NCBI GenBank assembly: GCA_011391015.1
Contig: JAABRH010000006.1
Location: forward strand, 1 to 47,956
Reading direction: 5' to 3'
Source of the DNA: Sulfurovum sp.
Lineage (GTDB): Bacteria; Campylobacterota; Campylobacteria; Campylobacterales; Sulfurovaceae
DNA: 47,956 nucleotides
The notes beneath the pieces are model-generated. The model saw only the letters and a program-made list of their open reading frames with translations, was not told where the DNA came from and searched no databases. The position numbers and the translations under genes were made by a program. Shown in pieces: positions 17,128 to 24,852 of the stretch (within the stretch, counting starts at the first letter, position 1; every line of letters begins with the position of its first letter).

Positions 17128-17868
17128 ATGACAGCATTTATAGAGGCCTGCATCAAAGCCAATGAAGAGATAGCAGAGGCGATCAAAGAGGGGTTTGATG
17201 CTTCATGGTTTGAAAAAGAAGCGGTGGGTGCAGGCGGAGATATCAGCTCAAGGCTGGATCTCTTTGCCGAAGCTGTTTTTGTCAAACATTTAGGCGCTTT
17301 TGGGAGAATAGAGTCTGAAGAGAGCGGGATAATCGGTGAGGGTGAGGTGCAGATCATCATTGATCCTCTGGATGGTTCGGCTAACGCTTTGTCTCTTTTT
17401 CCCTATTATGGTACCTCCGTTGCAAAGGTAAATGCAGAAGGTATTTTGGATGCAGCCATTGTTTGTAATCTGGCAAATGGCGATCTCTTTATCAAGTCTG
17501 AAAATGCTGCTTTGCAGCAAGGCAAACTCTTTGATACGCACTTTCACACGCCACATACTTCGCCCACTGCTGAGATAGGACTGTTTGAAAAAGCCTATGC
17601 CAATCCCTATGTTGTGGCAGCACTGGACAAGGAAGGGCTGAAGTTCAGATCTCCGGGTGCTGTGGCACTTTCTCTTGCGTATGCCCATACGGTGAAGTAT
17701 GTACTCTTTGTGGGGGAGTTTCGCATCTATGATTTTGCAGCTGGTTTGGCACTTTGCGAGGGGCTTGAAGTCATTGTTGAGGCTGATTATGTTATAGTAT
17801 CAAAAGAAAAATCTGTAGCAGAGAAGATAGAAGCACTTATGCTTACACGAGCACAGTACGAGGATTAG
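17128..17868 (+). CDS. Inositol monophosphatase/CysQ-family phosphatase
   Basis: This 246-residue protein has the IMPase-fold metal motifs: ESEESG (about residue 70, the first metal-binding glutamates), IDPLDGSAN (about 87-95, the DPxDG motif) and, near the C-terminus, IYDFAAGLALCEG, in place of the usual WDxAAG. Family members remove a phosphate from inositol phosphate, fructose-1,6-bisphosphate, PAP or NADP using Mg2+. Which of these applies here cannot be decided from sequence. The gene starts 9 bp after gltB and ends 2 bp before accD, so it belongs to a compact plus-strand operon. No strong ribosome-binding site precedes it, suggesting coupling to gltB translation. Confidence 0.8.
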   Translation: MTAFIEACIKANEEIAEAIKEGFDASWFEKEAVGAGGDISSRLDLFAEAVFVKHLGAFGRIESEESGIIGEGEVQIIIDPLDGSANALSLFPYYGTSVAKVNAEGILDAAIVCNLANGDLFIKSENAALQQGKLFDTHFHTPHTSPTAEIGLFEKAYANPYVVAALDKEGLKFRSPGAVALSLAYAHTVKYVLFVGEFRIYDFAAGLALCEGLEVIVEADYVIVSKEKSVAEKIEALMLTRAQYED

Positions 17869-17870
17869 AG

Positions 17871-18758
17871 ATGTTTGGAAAAATTTTTGGAAGTATGAAA
17901 AAGGATGTTGCCACCAGCCAACAGACAACCAACCAGTGGATAAAATGTCCAAAATGCACGGCATTGATGTTTTTTAAAGAGGTTGAAGCCAAACAAAATG
18001 TCTGCCCCAAATGTAACCACCATTTTCGTATCTCTGCAGAAAAACGCATCGAATCTATCGTAGACAGAGGTTCTTTTGTGGAGCATGATGCCTCGTTGGC
18101 ACCCACGGACCCTTTAAAATTTTCAGATAAAAAATCGTACAAAAAACGTTTGGAAGAAGAAAAAGCACGAACAGGTAAAACCTCATCAGTAGTCAGCGGT
18201 TCTTGTACTATTGGCGGTATGGAAGTTGAGATAGTCGTATTTGACTTCTCTTTTATGGGGGGCAGTCTGGGTTCGGTTGAGGGTGAGAAGATCGTGCGCG
18301 GAATCAATCGAGCGATGCAAAAAGGGTGCGGATTTATCATCGTTTCCGCTTCAGGCGGTGCACGTATGCAGGAGAGTACCTACTCTTTGCTGCAAATGTC
18401 CAAAACATCTGCCGCGCTTAACAGACTGCACCAAAAAGGATTGCCCTTTATCTCTATTTTGACAGACCCTACGATGGGTGGGGTATCTGCATCTTTTGCA
18501 ATGCTGGGTGATATCATCATGGCTGAACCGGGTGCCTTGATAGGATTTGCAGGACAAAGAGTCATCAAACAAACCGTTGGGGTGGATTTGCCTGAAGGGT
18601 TCCAGCGTTCAGAGTTTTTGCTTGAGCATGGTCTCATCGATATGATAGTAGACCGCGAAGCGATGCATCAGACACTCGCTGATCTTTTAAGATGGTTCAA
18701 AAAAGAGCCAAATGCCACAAAGGATGAGATGCTCTCTCGCCAGACAACAGAAGCCTGA
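17871..18758 (+). CDS. accD: Acetyl-CoA carboxylase carboxyltransferase beta subunit
   Basis: This 295-residue protein carries the N-terminal four-cysteine zinc ribbon of bacterial AccD (C26, C29, C45, C48 in WIKCPKC and CPKCNHHF). The carboxyltransferase domain follows, with the acyl-CoA oxyanion-hole glycines in ASGGARMQES and DPTMGGVSASFA and the C-terminal GFAGQRVI. Together with AccA it transfers CO2 from biotin to acetyl-CoA to give malonyl-CoA, the first step of fatty-acid synthesis. accA is not in the window, as is common. The start is 2 bp after the upstream stop and the ThiE-like gene begins 2 bp after its own stop, so expression is probably coupled. Confidence 0.95.
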   Translation: MFGKIFGSMKKDVATSQQTTNQWIKCPKCTALMFFKEVEAKQNVCPKCNHHFRISAEKRIESIVDRGSFVEHDASLAPTDPLKFSDKKSYKKRLEEEKARTGKTSSVVSGSCTIGGMEVEIVVFDFSFMGGSLGSVEGEKIVRGINRAMQKGCGFIIVSASGGARMQESTYSLLQMSKTSAALNRLHQKGLPFISILTDPTMGGVSASFAMLGDIIMAEPGALIGFAGQRVIKQTVGVDLPEGFQRSEFLLEHGLIDMIVDREAMHQTLADLLRWFKKEPNATKDEMLSRQTTEA

Positions 18759-18760
18759 TT

Positions 18761-19351
18761 GTGGTCTATGCACTTGTAGACAAAGAGACGCTTGTATCTA
18801 AAGAGGTCTCTTTGTCTGATCTGCTTCTTCATATCAATACACTCCCCCATGTAGCCATGCTGCAATACCGTAACAAATACGGCTCTCTAGAAGAAAAAAA
18901 ATCTGATCTGTTTGACATAAGAAAAATCTATACGGGAATACTCGTTGTGAATGACAGCATCGAGCTGATTGACTACGCTGATGGCCTGCATATAGGACAG
19001 GAAGATATACGCAAATACAGCCATGAACCAAAAGAAGCAGTACGTCTGATACGCGAAAAAATCGGTTCTAAGATTCTTGGTCTCTCAACACATAACAAAG
19101 TAGAAATTTTAGAAGCAAATGAACTGGATCTGAACTACATCGGTTTGGGTGCTTACCGCGCTACGAGCACAAAAAGTGAAGCTACTGTTGGGGGTGAACG
19201 TTTACTCAAGGCAGCAAAATATTCCAAATATCCTGTCGCCATCATAGGCGGGGTGAGACTGGATGACTCTTTTGACGCACCTATTGTTTATAAGGTGATA
19301 GGTTCTGGACTCTATAGCACGATTGTAAAAGACCCACATGATAGAGATTAA
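18761..19351 (+). CDS. Thiamine-phosphate synthase (ThiE/TenI)-like protein
   Basis: This 196-residue protein has the TMP/TENI barrel motifs in order: LQYRNKYGS (phosphate and pyrophosphate contacts), ILVVND, ADGLHIGQED, LGLSTHN, NYIGLGAYRATSTK and AIIGGVRL. ThiE joins hydroxymethylpyrimidine diphosphate with thiazole phosphate to give thiamine phosphate. It is shorter and more divergent than typical ThiE, so it could be a TenI-like relative. The start is GTG at 18761, just after the accD stop; a TTG two bases earlier is an alternative in another frame. It overlaps the next gene by 14 bp. thiD is present elsewhere in the window (34826-35626) but not linked. Confidence 0.75.
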   Translation: MVYALVDKETLVSKEVSLSDLLLHINTLPHVAMLQYRNKYGSLEEKKSDLFDIRKIYTGILVVNDSIELIDYADGLHIGQEDIRKYSHEPKEAVRLIREKIGSKILGLSTHNKVEILEANELDLNYIGLGAYRATSTKSEATVGGERLLKAAKYSKYPVAIIGGVRLDDSFDAPIVYKVIGSGLYSTIVKDPHDRD

Positions 19352-20189
19352 AACATTTCCTAACGGGTTTAAATTCCTAGAAATATCCAACCTCCATGCC
19401 CATGCCAAGGTAGCACTACAAGGTGCACAGTTATTTGAGTTCAAAGCAAAAGGAAAACCTGCATTATTGTGGTGCAGTGACATGGCGTATTTTGAGAACG
19501 GCAAAGCGATAAGAGGGGGTATCCCTGTGTGTTTTCCATGGTTCGGTAAACATAAAGAGGATGCAAGTTTGCCTCAGCACGGTTTTGGGCGTACACAGGA
19601 GTGGTCTCTTGTCAGCCAAGAGGAACAGGCTGATGGCAGCTCAACCATCGGACTGCAGCTCACGCCCAATGCGCTTACTTTGAGTCAATGGCCGTTTAGG
19701 TTTGAAGCCACGATGCACATCAGAGTGGGTGAGAGGCTTGATGTGGCTTTGGAAGTTAAAAATACAGACAGCAAACCGTTTGAACTCGGTTCAGCACTGC
19801 ATACCTATTTTGGTGTAAGCAACATCAATAAGGTGTCACTCTATGGTTTGAATGATAGGGTGTATTATGATACTCTAAACAATACTAAAGAGATACAAAA
19901 AGGTGAGCTCATCATAGACAAAGAGATAGACAGAGTCTATATGAACCCCGAAAAAAGTATCATCTTGCAAGATGATACCCTCAAAGTAACCATAGAGCAA
20001 ATAGGCTCAAACTCCACTGTAGTATGGAACCCTTGGATAGAAAAGTCAAAACAGATGGCTGATATGCCTGACGAGGGATACAAAACTATGGTCTGCATTG
20101 AAACAGCCAATGCCGGAGAGGATGTGAGAGTGTTGCACCCTTTTCAAACCCATATACTTCAAGCTGTTTATACGCAAGTCATCACATGA
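19338..20189 (+). CDS. D-hexose-6-phosphate mutarotase (YeaD/aldose-1-epimerase family)
   Basis: This 283-residue protein matches the YeaD-type mutarotases: RGGIPVCFPWFG near residue 55, then PQHGFGRTQEW, whose histidine is part of the active site, and a second histidine in ALHTYFGV. A conserved acidic residue occurs in CIETANA near the C-terminus. The enzymes speed up interconversion of alpha and beta anomers of glucose-6-phosphate and related sugars. The start overlaps the ThiE-like gene by 14 bp and the end overlaps the AlkD-like gene by ATGA, which places it in the same operon. Confidence 0.87.
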   Translation: MIEIKTFPNGFKFLEISNLHAHAKVALQGAQLFEFKAKGKPALLWCSDMAYFENGKAIRGGIPVCFPWFGKHKEDASLPQHGFGRTQEWSLVSQEEQADGSSTIGLQLTPNALTLSQWPFRFEATMHIRVGERLDVALEVKNTDSKPFELGSALHTYFGVSNINKVSLYGLNDRVYYDTLNNTKEIQKGELIIDKEIDRVYMNPEKSIILQDDTLKVTIEQIGSNSTVVWNPWIEKSKQMADMPDEGYKTMVCIETANAGEDVRVLHPFQTHILQAVYTQVIT

Positions 20190-21316
20190 AAGAAAAAATT
20201 CTACTTAAAGACACCCTTTTTTCAGCTTCAAAAGTACGTAAGATAGCCTCTGAGATACAGGCGGTTTATGATGACTTTACACAGGAAGCATTTGAGTCAG
20301 CCGTACTGTCACGATTTGGGGAACTGGAGCTGAAAGAGCGTATCTATCATATACGCGATATGCTCACACTGTTTCTACCCAACGATTTTGAACACGCAAC
20401 AAAGATACTCTTGGCTTCACTTCCGCAGGAACTCGATAGAACGAAAACAGATAATGATTTTGGCGATTTTATCTATGCGCCGTATGGGGAGTTTATTGCT
20501 TACCATGGATGCTGTGCTAACTATGTTTATTTTTCGCTTGGGGCACTCAGGGAGATAACCAAACGCTTCTCAGTAGAGTATGCAATACGGGATTTTATCA
20601 ATGCTTTTCCTGAAGAAACATCGCAGATGCTAGAAGAGTGTGCTCTCTCACCGCACTACCACGAACGAAGACTGGCTTCAGAAGGCTTGAGACCAAAGTT
20701 ACCTTGGGCTAAGAAGATAGTGCTAGATCATAAAAAGCCTCTTTTGTTTTTGGAGCATCTCTATACCGACAAGACACGCTTTGTCACGCGCTCGGTTGCC
20801 AATCACCTTAATGATCTCTCCAAGATAGACCCCGCTTTGGTATGTCAGACCTTGGAGCGATGGAAAGTCTCAGGAAAGCAGAACTCCAAAGAGATGGACT
20901 ATATCCTACGGCATGCTTTGCGTACTTTGGTGAAACAGGGTAGCAAAGAGGCATTGGAATTGCTGGGCTATAAGAGTCATGGTTCTTTTGAGGTAAGTGA
21001 ATTTGAGCTGCATGATGAGACTGTTTGCGTAGGTGCATCACTTGGTTTCAGAGTAAGTATACAAGCCAAAGAGGCACTGGCATTGATGGTGGATTATATC
21101 ATGCATTATCAAACCAAATCAGGGGCACTGAGTCCTAAAGTCCACAAGCTTAAAAAAGTGACACTCAAAAAAGACGAAGTGCTTACGCTCCACAAAAAAC
21201 ATCTTTTCAAAGCCAATATGACCACACGAACCCTTTACAATGGCGAACATAAAGTCGAACTTCAGATCAATGGGAAGTCTTGCGGTGTCAAATGTTTTGT
21301 ATTGGATGGAATGTAG
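20186..21316 (+). CDS. AlkD-like HEAT-repeat protein (DNA alkylation repair family)
   Basis: This 376-residue protein resembles the DNA-alkylation-repair HEAT-like superfamily. Helical pairs run through about residues 1-270, with RRLASEGLRPKLPWAK and TRFVTRSVANHLNDLSK resembling AlkD motifs where Arg and Trp face the DNA. The last 100 residues form a separate beta-rich region. AlkD glycosylases remove N3- and N7-alkylated purines. It is longer than B. cereus AlkD (about 240), so part of it may do something else. It overlaps the mutarotase gene by ATGA and is followed 15 bp later by an MmcQ/YjbR gene and then ogt, a grouping that supports an alkylation-repair role. Activity itself is inferred. 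Confidence 0.75.
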   Translation: MKEKILLKDTLFSASKVRKIASEIQAVYDDFTQEAFESAVLSRFGELELKERIYHIRDMLTLFLPNDFEHATKILLASLPQELDRTKTDNDFGDFIYAPYGEFIAYHGCCANYVYFSLGALREITKRFSVEYAIRDFINAFPEETSQMLEECALSPHYHERRLASEGLRPKLPWAKKIVLDHKKPLLFLEHLYTDKTRFVTRSVANHLNDLSKIDPALVCQTLERWKVSGKQNSKEMDYILRHALRTLVKQGSKEALELLGYKSHGSFEVSEFELHDETVCVGASLGFRVSIQAKEALALMVDYIMHYQTKSGALSPKVHKLKKVTLKKDEVLTLHKKHLFKANMTTRTLYNGEHKVELQINGKSCGVKCFVLDGM

Positions 21317-21331
21317 TTAAAAGGGAAAATA

Positions 21332-21685
21332 ATGAATTTTGAACAACTCAATACCTATTTACTTTCAAAGCAGGGAGCTACATTTGATTATCCTTTTGAT
21401 GAGAAGACGAGGGTGTACCGCATAGCAGGTAAGATGTTTGCTCTGGCTTCAGAGCAACAGCCCATCCGTGTCAATCTTAAATGCAATCCGATGTATGCGT
21501 TGGAATTGCGTTCGTTGTATGAGGGTGTTGTCTCCGGGTATCATATGAATAAAAAGCATTGGAATACCGTTACCATAGAAGATAGCGATGTGGATGAAGA
21601 GACGGTAAAAGAGCTGATAGACCATTCGTATGACTTGGTATTTTCTGCGCTGACTAAAAAACAAAAAGCACTTTTGGAGAAATGA
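21332..21685 (+). CDS. MmcQ/YjbR family protein
   Basis: This 117-residue protein has the YjbR/CyaY-like fold signature: an N-terminal SKQGATFDYPFDEKTRVYRIAGKMFAL block, then NLKCNP and a C-terminal YHMNKKHWNTV segment with DSYDLV-like helix (here HSYDLVFSAL). Members are small, often called DNA-binding, and often encoded near DNA repair or methyltransferase genes, but no activity is firmly assigned. The stop overlaps the ogt start (ATGA). AAGGGAAA precedes the ATG. Confidence 0.85.
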   Translation: MNFEQLNTYLLSKQGATFDYPFDEKTRVYRIAGKMFALASEQQPIRVNLKCNPMYALELRSLYEGVVSGYHMNKKHWNTVTIEDSDVDEETVKELIDHSYDLVFSALTKKQKALLEK

Positions 21686-22194
21686 TATCTATGATAGCCA
21701 TAGACTACTTCATTTGCCCCGCAGGTGAGCTTATCTTGGGAAGTTTTGAAGATAGACTTTGCTTGGCAGACTGGAGAGACAGAAAAGCACGCTCTAGCAT
21801 TGATACTAGACTCCAAAGAGGGCTTCATGCGAATTATGTGGAACAAGAGAGTGCAATTGTACAGGGGGCAAAAGAGCAGCTTGATAGCTACTTTAGAGGA
21901 GAACTTCGGGTATTTGATCTGCCATTGTTGAGTGTGGGAACAGTGTTTCAAAAGCAGGTGTGGGATGCCTTAGGTGATATTTCTTACGGGCATACGGCTT
22001 CATATGCGTCTTTGGCAAGTGCTATCGAAAATCCAAAAGCAGTGAGAGCTGTAGCCTCAGCCGTGGGTGCCAATGCACTGTCGCTGTTTATACCTTGTCA
22101 CCGTATCATAGGCTCTAACGGTACACTTACAGGTTATGCAGGTGGGTTGGAGGCAAAGAAAAAGCTATTGGATTTTGAGGCACGCTGGACTTGA
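21682..22194 (+). CDS. ogt: Methylated-DNA-protein-cysteine S-methyltransferase
   Basis: This 170-residue protein has the alkyl-acceptor motif IPCHRIIG (Cys at about residue 139) and the downstream GYAGGLEAKKKLLDFE helix of Ogt/MGMT proteins. A helix-turn-helix recognition segment precedes it (VWDALGDISYGHTASYASLA). It moves the alkyl group from O6-alkylguanine or O4-alkylthymine in DNA to its own cysteine and is used up in the process. The start overlaps the MmcQ-like gene; an ATG nine bases further in is an alternative. Its stop codon lies inside the palindromic FNR-type box that serves the downstream globin promoter. Confidence 0.93.
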   Translation: MISMIAIDYFICPAGELILGSFEDRLCLADWRDRKARSSIDTRLQRGLHANYVEQESAIVQGAKEQLDSYFRGELRVFDLPLLSVGTVFQKQVWDALGDISYGHTASYASLASAIENPKAVRAVASAVGANALSLFIPCHRIIGSNGTLTGYAGGLEAKKKLLDFEARWT

Positions 22195-22206
22195 TATTTA
22201 TCAAGT
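22189..22206. promoter_or_regulatory. FNR-type binding site upstream of the globin gene
   Basis: ACTTGATA and TATCAAGT are perfect 8-bp inverted arms around a TT centre, so the site contains the full FNR-type consensus TTGAT-N4-ATCAA. Its centre is 32 bp from the centre of the TATAGT -10 element at 22227-22232. This puts it at about -41.5, the class II activator position of Crp/Fnr proteins. It overlaps the ogt stop codon. Confidence 0.75.
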
Positions 22207-22226
22207 ATACATCGAAGTTTCTTGGT

Positions 22227-22232
22227 TATAGT
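22227..22232 (+). promoter_or_regulatory. -10 element of the globin promoter
   Basis: TATAGT at 22227-22232 would start transcription near 22239, with AAAGGA at 22248-22253 as the ribosome-binding site for the globin ATG at 22260. There is no -35 consensus; the FNR-type box occupies that position, as in activator-dependent promoters. Confidence 0.6.
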
Positions 22233-22259
22233 GCGCTATCTCACACTAAAGGATAGTCC

Positions 22260-22682
22260 ATGAACAACGAAACAAAAGCAATCATCAAAGCAACTGCACC
22301 CATACTCAAACAGCATGGTGAAGCCATCACTACGGCAATGTACAAGGTATTGTTTGAAAAGTACCCGCAGACACAGGAACTTTTTAAAGACGCTTCATCC
22401 GATCAGCATAAAAAACTTGCCAATGCAGTCTATGCGTATGCGGCAAACATTGACCACTTGGAAAATTTAAGCAAAGGCATCGAACAAATGGCTTCTGTGC
22501 ATGTCAAAACACACGTTTTACCTGAGCATTACCCTATGGTAGGCGATGCATTGCTGCAAGCGATTAAGTCTGTATTGGGTGATGGCGCTAGCGATGAAGT
22601 TATGGCGGCTTGGGAAGAAGCGTATGGCTTTTTGGCAACAGTCTTGATGGCGAGAGAGAAAGAGCTTTATGCACAACTCTAG
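22260..22682 (+). CDS. Single-domain globin (Cgb-like)
   Basis: This 140-residue protein has the globin domain of flavohaemoglobins without the reductase part. The proximal haem ligand should be H81 in ASVHVKTHVLPEHYP. Y28 (MYKVLF) fits the B10 position and Q49 (SDQHKK) the E7 position, the pair that favours nitric-oxide chemistry. The Campylobacter homologue Cgb detoxifies NO to nitrate and is induced by nitrosative stress through the Crp/Fnr protein NssR. Here a Crp/Fnr gene follows 49 bp downstream and an FNR-type box sits at about -41.5 of the promoter, so the same control is likely. The electron donor is not visible in the sequence. Confidence 0.9.
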   Translation: MNNETKAIIKATAPILKQHGEAITTAMYKVLFEKYPQTQELFKDASSDQHKKLANAVYAYAANIDHLENLSKGIEQMASVHVKTHVLPEHYPMVGDALLQAIKSVLGDGASDEVMAAWEEAYGFLATVLMAREKELYAQL

Positions 22683-22719
22683 GCAGTTTTAAGCTTATTC
22701 TTTTGTAAAGAAGCTCTGC

Positions 22720-22725
22720 TATAAT
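22720..22725 (+). promoter_or_regulatory. -10 element of the crp/fnr-family gene; transcript may be leaderless
   Basis: A TATAAT at 22720-22725 ends only six bases before the ATG at 22732 of the regulator gene. A transcript from it would begin at or next to the start codon, and no ribosome-binding site is visible. The -35 region is weak. Confidence 0.45.
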
Positions 22726-22731
22726 GATGCC

Positions 22732-23358
22732 ATGAAAATGGCATCCATCAAGCAACAACTACAAGAGGTAAGCATGTTTGCCTCGCTCAAAGATGAGGAA
22801 CTCACAGCCATGGAGGGCATCTCGAACCTGCATCACTACCAAGAGGGTGAAACACTGTTCACTGTCGGTGATGTCAGTAAGGTATTGATGCTGTTGGTTG
22901 AGGGTGTTGTGAGTGTTTTTAAGCACGATGACAAAGGCAATGAGATCGTCATAAACTATTTTAAGCGTCACGAACTCATCGCTGAGCCTGCCACACTGAG
23001 ACATAGCCCTTTGCCCTCATCTGCGCGTTTTGTGACAGAGGGAAGACTCATCAAGATTGATTTGGAAGCATTTGAGAAACTCTTTATGAATCATCCGGGT
23101 ATTTCGTATGCCATTATGCAGTCATTACTGAGCAAGATAGAACTTTTACAACAAAACATACACTTCAACATCGCATCAAAATCCATAGATAAAATACTGC
23201 ATTTTTACAGTAAAAACCCTCAACTCAGCCTTGATCTTAAACAGTATGAGATCGCCTCGGTACTGGGTATGGCACCAGAGACATTCTCGCGAAACATTCG
23301 AAAACTTGTTAAAGAAAAGAAGCTCATAAAAGTAAGCACAGGTTACAAGATAGCCTAA
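22732..23358 (+). CDS. Crp/Fnr family regulator without cysteines (NssR/DNR-like)
   Basis: This 208-residue protein has a cyclic-nucleotide-binding-type beta-roll (about 15-120), a long dimer helix (about 120-150) and a C-terminal winged helix-turn-helix (about 155-208). The recognition helix APETFSRNIRKL keeps the E-xx-SR pattern with which FNR reads TTGAT half sites. There is no cysteine in the protein, so it cannot bind an FNR-type iron-sulphur cluster; NO-sensing relatives such as NssR and DNR also lack it. The gene directly follows the globin gene, whose promoter has a matching box. I infer a nitrosative-stress activator; the signal is unproven. An ATG six bases downstream is an alternative start. 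Confidence 0.82.
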   Translation: MKMASIKQQLQEVSMFASLKDEELTAMEGISNLHHYQEGETLFTVGDVSKVLMLLVEGVVSVFKHDDKGNEIVINYFKRHELIAEPATLRHSPLPSSARFVTEGRLIKIDLEAFEKLFMNHPGISYAIMQSLLSKIELLQQNIHFNIASKSIDKILHFYSKNPQLSLDLKQYEIASVLGMAPETFSRNIRKLVKEKKLIKVSTGYKIA

Positions 23359-23369
23359 AGGAAAGCAAG

Positions 23370-23981
23370 ATGAAACAGACACACAAAGAAGCTACACAAT
23401 GGTTTGATGAACTCTATAAAGAGCATAAGGACAGGCATGAGAACATTCCTTGGGCAAGATTGGCGGTCAATCCTTTGCTCGAAGAGTATCTGAAAAAAAC
23501 AGAATATCATCATGGAAAAGCATTGGTCATAGGATGCGGTTTGGGTGATGATGCGGTAGCACTTGAGGCTACAGGGTACGAGGTAACGGCGATTGATGTC
23601 TCACAAACTGCTTTGGACGTAGCCAAAGAGCGTTTCCCCGATTCCAATGTAAAGTTTGAAAAGCAGGATATCTTTGATATGCCAGAGGAGTATCAGGGCT
23701 ATTTTGACTTTGTATTTGAAGCACTCACGATACAGTCATTACCGGTAGAGTTTCGTGAAAAAATGATCAAAGCCATTGCTGACACCCTTGCACCCAAAGC
23801 TCATCTGCTCCTTGTGGCACATAAAAAAGAAGCGGTGTTCAAAGGGCCGCCATGGCCGCTTGAAGATCACGAACTGGAATGGTTCAAGAAGTATGGACTC
23901 AAAGAGCTTAGCTGCGAACTTCACACAGAAGAGTCTAAGATTTCAGGCACGAAATTTTGCAACCTTTACGCTAAGGAATAA
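23370..23981 (+). CDS. Class I SAM-dependent methyltransferase (TPMT-like)
   Basis: This 203-residue protein has the Rossmann-like SAM-binding motifs: ALVIGCGLGDDAVALEATG (motif I, about 52-70), VTAIDVSQTALDVAKE (motif II) and FDFVFEALTIQSLP (motif IV). The N-terminal WFDELYKEHKDRHENIPW resembles thiopurine/chalcogenide methyltransferases of the TPMT group, which methylate thiols, selenium or tellurium compounds. The gene starts 11 bp after the Crp/Fnr gene, so the two are likely co-transcribed. Substrate unknown; a link to nitrosative stress is only positional. Confidence 0.8.
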   Translation: MKQTHKEATQWFDELYKEHKDRHENIPWARLAVNPLLEEYLKKTEYHHGKALVIGCGLGDDAVALEATGYEVTAIDVSQTALDVAKERFPDSNVKFEKQDIFDMPEEYQGYFDFVFEALTIQSLPVEFREKMIKAIADTLAPKAHLLLVAHKKEAVFKGPPWPLEDHELEWFKKYGLKELSCELHTEESKISGTKFCNLYAKE

Positions 23982-23985
23982 TATT

Positions 23986-24804
23986 ATGAGACTTTTACTG
24001 CTTACACTTTTTACCTCACTCAGCCTACAGGCACAAAGTTTTTATGTGCTCACAGATGTAAACTCTTATGATCCCATCGTAGCCAATATGTCGACTAAGA
24101 CACAAGCCTACAGTGAAGAGATCAAAACACTGATGCAAGGTGTATCTAAAGAGTTGGGTATCGATACCTCCGGGCATCCTTCCCGCGTGCTGGTGTTTGT
24201 GATATCAGATATTTCAGTCGGTGAGACAGTGGGCTTGAGAGTGGACTTGGAATTGGGTGAGTATGTGCACAGAAAAGGAGGCAAGCAGGCAGTGTTTGCC
24301 TTGACCTATAAAGATACCAGACTACTCGCTCCGGACTTTAAAGACGAAGAAGATGTGGAAGATCAGCTTGCTGATGCGACCGAGGAGATGCTGGAGGCGT
24401 TTAAGCTGCAGTATCAAGAGGACAATCAGAAGCTCTCCAAAGAACAAAAAACATTTAGTCATGAGGACTTTGCAACAAAGATGGGGTACTTTACAGACTA
24501 CAATGCAGCACGTACTAAGGCCAAAAAAGAGGGCAAAGCACTGATGATTTTTATGACGACTTCCTACTGTCCATGGTGCCGAAAGCTTGAAAACCGCATC
24601 TTGTCTCATGCCGATATCGATACAAAAATAAAAGAAAAATACATCCCTGTGATGCTCAACCTTGATGCAGACACATTCCCTAAACAGTTTGCCAAAACAC
24701 GCTTTACGCCCATACTCTACATCGTCAGCAGCACGGATGAAACGATAGAAAAAGAGTTCGTTGGCTACAGCAGTCGGGATGAATTTTTACAGCTTTTCAA
24801 GTAA
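23986..24804 (+). CDS. Periplasmic thioredoxin-fold protein with CPWC active site
   Basis: This 272-residue protein begins with a signal peptide (about 1-17, ending LQAQ). An N-terminal domain of unknown type (about 20-150) carries a charged helical end. The C-terminal thioredoxin domain (about 165-272) has MTTSYCPWCRKLE with C195 and C198, and the cis-proline segment RFTPILYI. This resembles SoxW-like or thiol:disulphide exchange proteins working in the periplasm. I chose the ATG at 23986 because AAGGA lies upstream and it gives a signal peptide; a longer frame from 23776 only reads through the methyltransferase gene. The N-terminal domain is not recognised. Confidence 0.8.
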   Translation: MRLLLLTLFTSLSLQAQSFYVLTDVNSYDPIVANMSTKTQAYSEEIKTLMQGVSKELGIDTSGHPSRVLVFVISDISVGETVGLRVDLELGEYVHRKGGKQAVFALTYKDTRLLAPDFKDEEDVEDQLADATEEMLEAFKLQYQEDNQKLSKEQKTFSHEDFATKMGYFTDYNAARTKAKKEGKALMIFMTTSYCPWCRKLENRILSHADIDTKIKEKYIPVMLNLDADTFPKQFAKTRFTPILYIVSSTDETIEKEFVGYSSRDEFLQLFK

Positions 24805-24852
24805 ATTGATACAGATTTTGCTACAATAAATAAACACTCTTTTGGAGAAAAT

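Noticed and set aside
23776-23985. N-terminal extension of the thioredoxin-fold protein
   Set aside because: It lies within the methyltransferase gene in another frame; the ATG at 23986 gives a signal peptide and has a ribosome-binding site.
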